Below are positions 1 through 7,485 of a stretch of 9,405 bases of DNA, one piece after another (the stretch's first letter is position 1; each line of letters starts with the position of its first letter). Position numbers and translations under genes: made by a program. Source of the stretch: Bacteroidota bacterium. GTDB lineage: Bacteria; Bacteroidota; Bacteroidia; Bacteroidales; VadinHA17. Location: positions 1 to 9,405 of the forward strand of contig JADFUQ010000091.1 in NCBI GenBank assembly GCA_015222065.1, written 5' to 3'. Under the pieces are notes generated by a model. That model made no database searches. It was not told where the DNA came from and was given only the letters and a program-made list of their open reading frames with translations.

Positions 1-323
1 AGGTTATTTAAGTTTGCGATAGATGTAATAAAATTTTTAAGGAATATAAAAATACTACAGAAATCACTGTGATGAAGTACCAGTTGACAAAATCGGCAAC
101 ATCAAGTGGAGCCAACTATGAGGAAGCCCAAGCAGCATCATCAAGGGCTGATTTTAAAAATAAAATTAACATTTCATTAAGAGAGATGCGGGAATCAAAT
201 TATTGGTTAAAAATATTTAAAGCCCTTGACATTGGAGATAAAGAAACAGGAAATTATTTGGTTAATGAATCAGGTGAGCTTAAAAAGATTTCAGGGTCAA
301 TTTCAAGCAAAACATCTAAATAA
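1..323 (+). pseudogene. Four-helix-bundle (23S rRNA-IVS type) protein, 5' partial and frameshifted
   Basis: The family is a small helical-bundle protein (IVP, TIGR02436 type) found inside 23S rRNA intervening sequences and free in many Bacteroidota genomes; its biochemical role is unsettled. The hallmark block is visible in the downstream frame: TKSATSSGANYEEAQAAS, then a RADF/NKI segment and LREMRESNYWLKIF. The first part of the protein is in another frame: bases 1-51 read RLFKFAIDVIKFLRNIK, the usual first helix. Continuity is restored near base 51, after a run of five A (48-52), where one more A would fuse the two parts as ...NIK-NTTEITVMKYQ. A GTG at 69 could start the downstream part, but it would then lack helix 1. 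The 5' end lies outside the window. This is either a real one-base deletion or a base-calling error in the A run; slippage at so short a run is unlikely. Family identity is secure and broken status is likely. Confidence 0.75.
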
Positions 324-387
324 CATTTTTTACTTTTTATTTTTACTTTTTACTTTTTACTTTTACTTTTTAATTTCTAATTTCTAA
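324..387. repeat. T-rich heptamer tract (TTTTTAC-like)
   Basis: About nine imperfect units of a 7-bp sequence, TTTTACT or TTTTTAC, follow the stop codon at 321-323. They decay into two TTCTAAT units before the next gene. Several units have lost one T, so the period is 6 to 7. The tract fills the whole gap upstream of the lipoprotein gene that begins at 418. The complementary unit (AAAGTAA) recurs at 5994-6077, upstream of the sulfatase gene. Confidence 0.8.
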
Positions 388-417
388 TTGTACATACTAA
401 CCATCATTATTGCTACA

Positions 418-3400
418 ATGAGATTTAAAAACATTTTATTATTAATAATTTGGGTTATCACTGTTTTTTTCTACAGTTGTAGCCAGCAGAAAAGTAAAAA
501 ATCTGCCACACCAGAAGAAATAATCACTGCAAAAACACTTGGATTAGCTTATCTTGAAGATAATCAATTAGAAAAAGCTGAAGCGGAATTTCTGAAACTT
601 ATCGACTTTGACCCGGATGGAACTTTAGGTTATGCGAATCTTGGACTTGTTTATTTAAGAATGGGTAAGTATCAGGAAGCAGAGGAATGGGTGAAAAAAG
701 CTATTGAAATAAATCCAAAGGACCCGGATGTAAGGCTGATTTTGGCAAAAGTCTATGAGCTCAGTAATAACCCTGAAAAAGCAATAGCAGAACTTGAAAA
801 TGCAATCCGGTTTTCACCAGGCCATGTTAAGTCGTTGTATAGCCTCACTGAATTATACTCATCATTAACAGACAAAAAATCTTTAGAAAAACGTTACAAT
901 TATACAAAAGAACTGGTTGAGAAAGCACCCGGGAACATTGTACCCCAACTAAATTTAATTGATATATTGATTCGCGAAGGCCAGACCGATAAGACTCTTG
1001 AACAAATAGAAAAACTACAACAAATTTTCCCGGAATTTCCAAAAGAGGCAATTGAATATTACGATAAAACAATTGCTGCATTGCAAGTTGCAGATGCTGA
1101 TAAAGCTGCTGTTTCGTTTATGATTTTCCATAACTATTTAAAGGTAACCTCTCCGTACCAGGCAGGTATTCTGGATTTAAAAGGACCCGGAGGCTCTTTG
1201 GTCGGAGCTCCGGTGATTACCTTTGATCAGCAACAGAGCAAATCCCAGGCTGGTGACTGGAAGACACTCCTCGAAGCAATAAATTTCACCGATATAACAG
1301 CATCTGCCGGGTTAGATTTTCTGAAAACCGGTCATGACACACACCTTACAGCATGTGATTATGATGGTGATGGGGATAGAGATCTATATATAGGCAGTTT
1401 TGATCCTCAATCACAATCTTATAAACACTATTTGCTCAGAAATGAATGGGGGAAATTTAAGGATTGTTCAGAAGAAGCAGGTATACTGCATCAGGGGATG
1501 GAATTGTCAGCTAAATTTGCCGATTATAATAATGATGGATTTATGGACCTGTATATAGTTAAAGAAGGATCAAATATTTTATATAAAAACACCGGCGATG
1601 GGACATTCGTTGACGTTTCAGATAAAGCTAAAGTTGGAGACATTTCAGAAGGAAACAAATCTTTGTTTTTTGATTTTGATCACGATGGAGATCTTGATCT
1701 ATTTGTTACAAGACCGGTCTCAAACCTGCTTTATCGAAATAATTCTGATGACACTTTTCTTGAACAGGCTGAGAAATCTAATTTGTCAGGTGGAAATATC
1801 ATGAGTACTGATGCAGGGTTTGCTGATTTTGATGAAGATGGTGACATTGATCTTTTTGTAATAAACAATGAAAACTCTAACACGCTCTATTCAAATCAGA
1901 GACAGGGAATTTTTAAAGATGTCACTGAAGGAAGCGGCCTGAAAAGTAAGGAGGGATCAAGTGCTGTTACAATTGGAGATTACAACAATGATGGATTTTT
2001 AGACCTGTTTGTAACGTCACTAAAGGCGGGGAATTGTAGATTATTTCGTAACCAGGGTAATGGTAGCTTTGAGATAGATAATACGTCAAAAGAGTTGATT
2101 CAGACCCTTCAAAGTGTTCGGGCGTACGACGCATCTTTCCTGGATTTTGATAATGATGGGTTTCTCGATCTTCTTGTTGTTGGTGCATCAAATACAGAAG
2201 GTGATAATGGTGTGTTTCTCTATCACAATGATGGAACAGGAAAGTTCTGGGTTGTATTGAATATTTTACCTGAAGATTTAATATCCGGCAGAGACATTCT
2301 AACTTTTGATTACAATGATGATGGTGATACGGATGTTGCTATTACCGGGATGAATGGGAGTGTTCGTCTCCTGCGAAATGATGGTGGGAATAACAATCAT
2401 TTCGTAAAGATGAAACTTATTGGCCTGAGAACAGGAAGTGGAAAGAATAATTACTATGGAATTGGGGCAAAAGTTGAAATACGATCCGGTAACTTATATC
2501 AATCAAAAGTTGTAACTGAGCCTAACATTCATTTCGGATTAGGACCCCGTGCAAAAGCTGATGTAATACGTATTTTATGGACAAATGGTGTCCCACAAAA
2601 TATGTTCTTCCCGGAAACAGATCAAAATCTGGTTGAAGAACAGATGCTAAAAGGATCGTGCCCTTTTCTTTATTCATGGAATGGAGAGGAATATGAATTT
2701 GTAAAAGACATTATGTGGAGAAGTGCGCTGGGCATGCCCCTCGGTATTATGGGTGAACAGGAAGCAACAAAATATGCCTGTTCTGATGCCTCAGTTGATT
2801 ATATAAAAATTCCTGGTGAATCCCTGAAACTAAAAAATGGTAAATATTCAATTCAGATCACGGATGAATTATGGGAAACAATATATTTTGATAAAGTACA
2901 ACTAATCGTACTTGATTTTCCCGATTCAATTGATGTGTTTGTTGATGAAAGGTTTACCCCTCCGGCTAGTCCGGGTTATAAGGTTTACCAGGTTAGAGAA
3001 AAGCACATACCGGTATCAGCAATTAACAAGAATGGAATAAACCTCTTGCCATTTATTTCTGAAAAAGATGACAAATATGTATCAAATTTCAAACCGGGAA
3101 AGTATCAGGGAGTGACTGAAATGACCGACCTGATTTTGAATCTGGATAAAACTGATCCATCAGAAGATATTTACCTTTTCCTTAATGGCTGGTTATTTCC
3201 ATCTGACGCCAGTATTAATGCCTCAATTTCACAATCAGACGAGATAAAAATAATTTCACCATACATTCAGGTAATTAATAAAAAAGGTGAATGGGAAACG
3301 ATTATTGATAATCTAAGCTTCCCAATGGGAAAAGATAAAACCATTGTAGTTGAACTTTCAGGCAAAATCCCTACATCAGATTCACGGATCCGAATACGTA

Positions 3401-3966
3401 CCAATATGGAAATTTACTGGGATCATATATTCTTTACTAACGATAGTGCATCAGCACCAATTCGTTCGAGTAAACTAAATCCATGTTCAGCAGACCTGCA
3501 TTACAGGGGATTCTCACGCGAATACAGGAAAGGAGGCAGATATGGGCCGCATTGGTTTGATTACGAGGATGTTAATACTGATCAGAAATGGAGAGACTTA
3601 TTGGGGAATTACACCCGTTACGGTGATGTGTTGCCTCTTCTTACAAAAGCAGATGATAAATACATAATAAAAAATGCCGGTGACGAGACTACGATAGAAT
3701 TTAGTGCTGAAAACTTACCTAAATTACCAAAAGGGTGGAAAAGGGATTTTCTTATCCATAGTGTCGGATGGGTGAAGGATGGTGATTTAAATACAGCAAC
3801 CGGGCAATTTGTATTACCCCTGCCATTTCATGACATGAGCAGATATCCATACGGCCCCGAAGAATCCTATCCGTCTGATCCTGAACACCTGGAATATATG
3901 AAAGTGTATAACACAAGAAAAGTTACCACTGAGAACCTTCGGAAAGCAATTATTGAAACAAACTAA
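418..3966 (+). CDS. TPR / FG-GAP (VCBS) / UnbV-ASPIC lipoprotein, CRTAC1-like
   Basis: Predicted 1182-residue envelope lipoprotein. I start at ATG 418, not the upstream TTG at 388, because it gives a clean type II signal: hydrophobic residues 5-18, then FYSC with Cys21, a loose lipobox. Three or four TPR repeats span about 37-173. Seven Ca-binding loops of FG-GAP type (DYDGDGDRD, DYNNDGFMD, DFDHDGDLD, DFDEDGDID, DYNNDGFLD, DFDNDGFLD, DYNDDGDTD) start near 314, 369, 419, 470, 521, 576 and 631, which suits a seven-bladed propeller. A UnbV/ASPIC module lies at about 671-727 (GIGAKVEIRSG, HFGLG). A long C-terminal region follows, opening with CPFLYSWNGEEYEFVKD (748-764) and closing with GWVKDGDLNTATG (1117-1129) and LPFHDMSRYPY (1135-1145). 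These blocks recur, from memory, in Acidobacteria and Bacteroidota proteins of unknown function. Likely roles are protein or glycan binding. No catalytic motif is seen. The frame is intact throughout, and the gene converges on the sulfatase. Confidence 0.9.
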   Translation: MRFKNILLLIIWVITVFFYSCSQQKSKKSATPEEIITAKTLGLAYLEDNQLEKAEAEFLKLIDFDPDGTLGYANLGLVYLRMGKYQEAEEWVKKAIEINPKDPDVRLILAKVYELSNNPEKAIAELENAIRFSPGHVKSLYSLTELYSSLTDKKSLEKRYNYTKELVEKAPGNIVPQLNLIDILIREGQTDKTLEQIEKLQQIFPEFPKEAIEYYDKTIAALQVADADKAAVSFMIFHNYLKVTSPYQAGILDLKGPGGSLVGAPVITFDQQQSKSQAGDWKTLLEAINFTDITASAGLDFLKTGHDTHLTACDYDGDGDRDLYIGSFDPQSQSYKHYLLRNEWGKFKDCSEEAGILHQGMELSAKFADYNNDGFMDLYIVKEGSNILYKNTGDGTFVDVSDKAKVGDISEGNKSLFFDFDHDGDLDLFVTRPVSNLLYRNNSDDTFLEQAEKSNLSGGNIMSTDAGFADFDEDGDIDLFVINNENSNTLYSNQRQGIFKDVTEGSGLKSKEGSSAVTIGDYNNDGFLDLFVTSLKAGNCRLFRNQGNGSFEIDNTSKELIQTLQSVRAYDASFLDFDNDGFLDLLVVGASNTEGDNGVFLYHNDGTGKFWVVLNILPEDLISGRDILTFDYNDDGDTDVAITGMNGSVRLLRNDGGNNNHFVKMKLIGLRTGSGKNNYYGIGAKVEIRSGNLYQSKVVTEPNIHFGLGPRAKADVIRILWTNGVPQNMFFPETDQNLVEEQMLKGSCPFLYSWNGEEYEFVKDIMWRSALGMPLGIMGEQEATKYACSDASVDYIKIPGESLKLKNGKYSIQITDELWETIYFDKVQLIVLDFPDSIDVFVDERFTPPASPGYKVYQVREKHIPVSAINKNGINLLPFISEKDDKYVSNFKPGKYQGVTEMTDLILNLDKTDPSEDIYLFLNGWLFPSDASINASISQSDEIKIISPYIQVINKKGEWETIIDNLSFPMGKDKTIVVELSGKIPTSDSRIRIRTNMEIYWDHIFFTNDSASAPIRSSKLNPCSADLHYRGFSREYRKGGRYGPHWFDYEDVNTDQKWRDLLGNYTRYGDVLPLLTKADDKYIIKNAGDETTIEFSAENLPKLPKGWKRDFLIHSVGWVKDGDLNTATGQFVLPLPFHDMSRYPYGPEESYPSDPEHLEYMKVYNTRKVTTENLRKAIIETN

Positions 3967-3971
3967 ATCGG

Positions 3972-4027
3972 TCCACAGTCCACAATCGGCAATTGGCAGT
4001 CAACAGTCAACAGTCGGCAGTTGGTGA
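3972..4027. repeat. Heptamer array (TCAACAG / TCGGCAG family)
   Basis: Eight consecutive 7-bp units start six bases after the TAA of the lipoprotein gene: TCCACAG, TCCACAA, TCGGCAA, TTGGCAG, TCAACAG, TCAACAG, TCGGCAG, TTGGTGA. Only two are identical but the 7-bp phase is perfect. The unit differs completely from the T-rich heptamers at 324-387 and 5994-6077, so it is a second repeat family with the same period. It lies between the 3' ends of two convergent genes, so a promoter role is unlikely. Confidence 0.8.
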
Positions 4028-4054
4028 TCGACAAAAATACAAAGTATAATTTTG
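4021..4054 (+). promoter_or_regulatory. Possible Bacteroidota-type promoter in the convergent gap
   Basis: TTG at 4021-4023 is followed after 23 bp by TAATTTTG at 4047-4054, matching the -33 TTG and -7 TAnnTTTG pattern. A second perfect TAnnTTTG match (TATCTTTG) lies at 4065-4072 without a well-spaced TTG. No + strand gene follows, so a transcript would run through the palindrome at 4091-4112 and antisense to the sulfatase 3' end. Chance matches are likely in AT-rich DNA. Confidence 0.2.
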
Positions 4055-4213
4055 GGTGTCTCACTATCTTTGTGATATATTTGTTTATAAATTAAGCCCC
4101 AGGGGCGTTAATCCACAGCCTCTAATGATTTACGCATCTTTGGTGCTCGAAAATTAAAAAATTATAGATTGATTTTTTCTTTCTGGGTACCTTTTTAGAA
4201 GTTAACATTTAAC
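4028..4213. other. Convergent intergenic spacer, no gene seen
   Basis: This is the remainder of the gap between the two large convergent genes. It holds the palindrome at 4091-4112 and two TAnnTTTG-like matches. On the - strand, bases 4140-4111 read as a short open stretch (RAPKMRKSLEAVD, then stop) that I could not place in a family; it may be chance or a gene remnant. Confidence 0.5.
4091..4112. terminator. 22-bp palindrome, possible bidirectional hairpin
   Basis: ATTAAGCCCC-A-GGGGC-G-TTAAT is an almost perfect palindrome with one unpaired G. As RNA it would fold into a nine-pair stem with a CAG loop and one bulge on either strand. Its place between two convergent genes suits a shared transcription barrier. 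However, neither side has an immediate U-run, so a REP-like repeat or a protein-binding site is equally possible. Confidence 0.35.
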
Positions 4214-5974
4214 TTATAACTCTTTAAACATTATCAACCTGAAGTCCATCACCTGTGATCCGGGGATATCCAGGGCTTTTAATGTTAATTTCCCTTTCCC
4301 TTTATTCAGGTGAAAAACTCCAACTGTTAATGGTTTAAAATCCTTTACATAAGATTCCATTCGTTCAACACGATCATTTTCCATTCCTCTTAATGGAGGA
4401 TTATGTGCTTCGGTGATCTTCCCGGTCAGTTTACCTGAGCCAAAGCAAAGCTCAAATGTAGAACCGACATCTTCTTTAGGGCAGGTATAATATAAAACAA
4501 CCTCAAAATCACCTTCTGCCAACACCTCTACATCCCATGTAATTTTATCATCTGTATTGATCCAGTTAGAGAAAAATGAACAGTTGGGATAACGGTTTGA
4601 ACGTTTAATATTACCAAAAGGGATGCCATCACGGGCAGGAATTTGTGTAAATTCATAATCAGGGTGACCAATTGGAAACGGACGGGTGTCTTCTTCAGGA
4701 AGCTCAGATAAAACTTTCTTTTCCCATTCCTCTTTTGCAGTAATCAGTTTTTTAGTGATTTCCGGATTTTGTTCTGATATATCTTTGTATTGACCCGGAT
4801 CATTTACCATATTGAACAGTTTATTATTGTTATCTAACCGGTATTGTTGACTGCGGACACTGGTTCTGTCTCTCCAATGATTAAAAATCAAGCGTTCTTC
4901 CCATTCATTGTTGTTTTCTAAAAGGAGGGGTTTCAGGCTAATCCCATCCAGGGGTTTATTTGTATTATATTGTATTCCTGTTAAATCAGCGAGTGTGGGT
5001 AAAATGTCAATTGCCCCTGCAATTTGTTTTATATTTTTTCCAGCCTCAATCACACCTGCCCATTGAATAAACATGGGAGACCTCACCCCACCTTCGTCAG
5101 TTGACCCTTTCCTGCCTTTCATGCCTCCATTCCATCGCCATCCGTTTGGTCCGTTATCAGAGAAATAAATTATAATAGTGTTTCCCTCAAGCTCAAGTTC
5201 ATTGATTTTTTTTATTACTCTTCCAACATTCCAGTCTATATTTTCACACATAGCCAGAGCAGGTCTTGTATGTTGAAGGTTTTCTTTTTCGGGGTCGCGA
5301 TGATATTTTTCAAGCTTTTTTTCGTTGAATTTTTCCCACCACTGTTGAGGTACCTGCATTGGACTATGTGGGGTATTATAAGGAAGATAGAGGAAGAAAG
5401 GATTATCCCTGTTTTTTTCAATGAAGCTCAAAGCTTTGTCAGTAAAATCGTCAATCACAAAACCATTTCCCTTAACCAATTCACCATTATGTTCTAATAG
5501 CGGATTAAAATAGTTGCCCCAGTGACCTGAGCAAAAACCGTAAAAATCATCAAATCCTCTTGCATTAGGATGATAAGGATATTGCATTCCATTGTGCCAC
5601 TTTCCATAGGCTGCAGTTACATAGCCTGCTTTTTTAAAAACATCGGCAATTGTAGTTTCATCCAGGTCTAATCTTTCCCCGCCTGCCGAGGTTGAGTAAA
5701 CACCTCCACGGGTATGATATCTGCCTGTAAGCATTTCTGCACGGGTGGGTGAACAAACCGGACATACATAAAACCGGTCGAAACATGCGCCATGCTGAGC
5801 CAGGTTATCAATATTCGGAGTGCTTAAATTTGTATTACCATTCAGGCTTAAGTCGCCCCAACCCTGATCGTCAGCAAGGATCAAAACCACATTTGGTTTC
5901 TCGTTTTCTTGCGTAACGGTTTGCAGACATCCTGTGAGTAAAAAGGGAATTAGGAGAAGTAATGAATTTTTCAT
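4214..5974 (-). CDS. Sulfatase (S1 type, arylsulfatase A-like) lipoprotein
   Basis: 586-residue sulfatase predicted to hydrolyse sulfate esters outside the cytoplasm. MKNSLLLLIPFLLTGC is a lipoprotein signal with Cys16. The alkaline-phosphatase-fold core has the S1 hallmarks: the metal-binding pair D35-D36 in LADDQGWGD; CSPTRAEMLTGR with Cys74 as the residue converted to formylglycine and Arg78; GKWHNG (K125, H127); TPHSPM (H203); FSDNGPN (D273, N274); and K289 before STDEGGVRSP. All expected catalytic residues are present. After the core, at about 440, comes a C-terminal region of roughly 145 residues rich in beta strands (WDVEVLAEGDFEVVLYYTC), perhaps a carbohydrate-binding sandwich. The substrate cannot be told from sequence alone; a sulfated polysaccharide is plausible. 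Activity needs a formylglycine-generating enzyme (anSME or FGE), and none is in this window. ATG 5974 is the only start giving the signal peptide. The gene is transcribed away from the heptamer tract at 5994-6077. Confidence 0.95.
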   Translation of the reverse strand: MKNSLLLLIPFLLTGCLQTVTQENEKPNVVLILADDQGWGDLSLNGNTNLSTPNIDNLAQHGACFDRFYVCPVCSPTRAEMLTGRYHTRGGVYSTSAGGERLDLDETTIADVFKKAGYVTAAYGKWHNGMQYPYHPNARGFDDFYGFCSGHWGNYFNPLLEHNGELVKGNGFVIDDFTDKALSFIEKNRDNPFFLYLPYNTPHSPMQVPQQWWEKFNEKKLEKYHRDPEKENLQHTRPALAMCENIDWNVGRVIKKINELELEGNTIIIYFSDNGPNGWRWNGGMKGRKGSTDEGGVRSPMFIQWAGVIEAGKNIKQIAGAIDILPTLADLTGIQYNTNKPLDGISLKPLLLENNNEWEERLIFNHWRDRTSVRSQQYRLDNNNKLFNMVNDPGQYKDISEQNPEITKKLITAKEEWEKKVLSELPEEDTRPFPIGHPDYEFTQIPARDGIPFGNIKRSNRYPNCSFFSNWINTDDKITWDVEVLAEGDFEVVLYYTCPKEDVGSTFELCFGSGKLTGKITEAHNPPLRGMENDRVERMESYVKDFKPLTVGVFHLNKGKGKLTLKALDIPGSQVMDFRLIMFKEL

Positions 5975-5993
5975 AGGTTGATTATTATAGTAT

Positions 5994-6077
5994 CAAGGCA
6001 AAAGGCAAAAGTAAAAAGATAAAAGATAAAAGATAAAAGATAAAAGTAAAAAGATAAAAGATAAAAGATAAAAGTAA
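5994..6077. repeat. Perfect-phase A-rich heptamer array (AAAGATA / AAAGTAA)
   Basis: Twelve 7-bp units with no phase slip: CAAGGCA, AAAGGCA, then AAAGTAA, four AAAGATA, AAAGTAA, three AAAGATA, AAAGTAA. The AAAGTAA units punctuate blocks of AAAGATA, so there is a higher-order pattern. On the - strand it reads as TTATCTTT/TTACTTT units ending about 20 bp before the sulfatase ATG. It is therefore T-rich on the coding strand, like the tract upstream of the gene at 418. Confidence 0.95.
6006..6013 (-). promoter_or_regulatory. Possible -7 element for the sulfatase gene
   Basis: The - strand reads TACTTTTG, an exact match to the Bacteroidota -7 consensus TAnnTTTG, 32 nt before the sulfatase start codon. 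It is formed where the last AAAGTAA heptamer meets the AAAGGCA unit. No clear TTG lies at the expected -33 distance, since that region is heptamer repeat. An alternative sigma70-like TATAAT occurs nearer the gene. Confidence 0.25.
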
Positions 6078-6133
6078 AATTGCACAAAAAATTATCTTTA
6101 CAATGAAAATGGATTAAAAAACCTAAGGGAAAA

Positions 6134-6480
6134 ATGATGCAAACTTAGAATAGATTGGATTTGAAAAAGGAATGGAAACATATAAGAAATGTAACAACCC
6201 AAATAGATATATTTTTAAAGACACCTTATGATTTGTTTGAATCAAAAAAGAACAGATTGATTATTTCTTTCGGAATATCAGGGTTCGCATGGTTCTTTCT
6301 TTTTGCATTCGTAGTTTTCGGTTTTGATTCCTTTTTGCCTCTTTATCGATATATTACACCGGAATATATAGCCTGTTCTGCTTGATTTCTTTACTGATAA
6401 ACTCTTTTCTATTACAGGATTATGTAGTGAAGAAAACTACAGTTATTAGTGCTTTTTGGTGGAGTTTATGGATAATATTG
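6134..6480 (+). pseudogene. Remnant of membrane N-terminus of a LytTR-type regulator
   Basis: Two frames together give one hydrophobic protein. From about 6149 to 6382 the frame reads LKKEWKHIRN, then FLKTPYDLFESKKNRLI and a transmembrane stretch (ISFGISGFAWFFLFAFVVFG). It stops at TGA 6383. The next frame carries on at once with LISLLINSFLLQDYVV and AFWWSLWIIL, and one extra T near 6382 would join them as ACSA-LISLLINS. The pattern of a short N-terminus, then PYxLF..KKNRLI, then several membrane segments resembles the membrane half of Bacteroidota LytTR DNA-binding regulators. That is my reading from memory, and no LytTR domain follows. ATG 6134 is cut off by TAG at 6146, leaving only TTG starts. 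After about 6480 the sequence becomes an outer-membrane barrel in another frame, which suggests a deletion joined two genes. The family call is tentative; the broken state is better supported. Confidence 0.45.
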
Positions 6481-6878
6481 AAGGGTTTTATTACTATAAG
6501 TTATCTAATCTTTTTCAAGCAGGTGCGTATTGTGATTTTGAGATTGGTAAGTTTGATGTTTTTGGTTTACCGGAGCAAGAAGCAAAACGGTTTGGTATAG
6601 GGACTATCTGGCTTGGACATTATCCTGACAAGTTCATTCAATTCCAATTAGGCGGTTATTTTGGTTATAATACCGGCTTTATTGACTATGAAGATATAAG
6701 TAACCGCGGCGGTATAGACTACGGCATTATTGTTGGACCGGCATTTGAATATAACAATTTCGGACTGGCAATTCATCAACATTCCGGCTTTGCATGGTAT
6801 CCTGATAAAAATGCAGAACCCGATGAATTTACTTATGCTAATACAAAGATCAAGATAAAACTATATCTTAAATTTTAA
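6468..6878 (+). pseudogene. Outer-membrane beta-barrel protein, 5'-truncated
   Basis: Open frame of up to 137 residues from ATG 6468; a TTG at 6456 is also possible. It consists of alternating aromatic and polar beta strands: FYYYKLSNLFQAGAYCDFEIG, FIQFQLGGYFGYNTGF, GIIVGPAFEYNNFGLAIHQH. It ends with the strand KIKIKLYLKF and a terminal Phe, the usual signal for outer-membrane barrel assembly. There is no signal peptide, and the first recognisable barrel strand begins within a few residues of the start. The N-terminal half therefore seems lost, apparently at the junction with the regulator remnant upstream. The stop at 6876-6878 lies six bases before the next ATG at 6885, so the two barrel genes were probably one operon. 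If an intact export signal is absent, as it appears, the product cannot reach the outer membrane. A specific family was not recognised. Confidence 0.5.
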
Positions 6879-6884
6879 CTCAAA

Positions 6885-7440
6885 ATGAAAAGAAACTTTT
6901 ACATAATAGCAGTTGGACTTTTATTTCTTTCATTGTCTGGAAATTCCCAGGAAATCGAAATTTTACCCTATACAGGAATTTCTGCTGACTATATTCTTCT
7001 CACAGGGAGTTTTGACGGAAAGTCATTCTTCGAAACAGATTACGAAACAATATTAGTATCCAAATTAAAGCCCGCTATTGGTTTCGGGGTACAGTTTGGT
7101 ATTAGGATGGGTAACGGAGCAGTAGATTTTGCATATCACATTACCAGAATGGAATATACAAGTTTGGAAGATGGATTTTCTGGTAAGAGTACTACTCATC
7201 TGATAAGATATTTGAGTTTTAAAAAGTATTTCAGTTCCTTCTCCGGGGAAAAAATAAATCCATATTTGGATATCGATTTATCTGACTAATAATCTTGCAC
7301 TGGATTTTAAGGTTCTTCCGGAGTTTTGCATTGGAACAGATATCAGGTCGAAAGACAGCAAACGGCACGAAATAAAAAATTTTAATAACTTTCTGTTAAT
7401 CAATTCTATTGGTATTAATTACTATTTTAAAACAGAGTAA
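6885..7440 (+). pseudogene. Small outer-membrane beta-barrel protein with 3' frameshift
   Basis: The start is ATG 6885 with a clear Sec signal peptide (hydrophobic residues 5-17, cleavage likely near SGNSQ). Barrel-like strands follow: IEILPYTGISADYIL, AIGFGVQFGIRMG, AVDFAYHITRMEYTS, LIRYLSFKKYFSSF, INPYLDIDLSD. The frame then stops at TAA 7287. From 7285 the +1 frame continues the barrel without a gap: NNLALDFKVLPEFCIGTDI, then FLLINSIGINYYFKTE and TAA at 7438-7440. Removing one T at 7287 restores an open frame of about 185 residues, the size of the other barrel gene at 8589-9146. As read, the product lacks its last strands and the terminal aromatic assembly signal. This is either a genuine inactivating indel or an assembly error. 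The protein family was not identified beyond a small 8- to 10-stranded barrel. Confidence 0.6.
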
Positions 7441-7485
7441 TTGCATTTCTCAAACTTAAAGATTAAGATGATTTTGAATTAATTA

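Noticed and set aside
388..417. TTG start at 388 for the large lipoprotein gene
   Set aside because: It adds ten residues in front of an otherwise ideal lipoprotein signal peptide and uses a rare start next to the repeat tract; ATG 418 explains the protein better.
845..2191. Open frames on either strand inside the large + strand gene (845-1081, 1598-1804, 1967-2191)
   Set aside because: They lie within a well-supported gene in another frame and show no protein family features.
4111..4140. Transposase fragment on the - strand between the convergent genes
   Set aside because: The 13-residue stretch is too short to assign to any family.
5236..5497. Short open frames on both strands inside the sulfatase gene
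   Set aside because: They are out-of-frame readings of conserved sulfatase coding sequence.
5994..6077. Heptamer array as a CRISPR array
   Set aside because: Units are 7 bp and contiguous, with no unique spacers.
6382..6600. Independent 72-residue gene
   Set aside because: Its first part continues the upstream membrane protein after a frameshift, and its second part is a shadow of the barrel frame.
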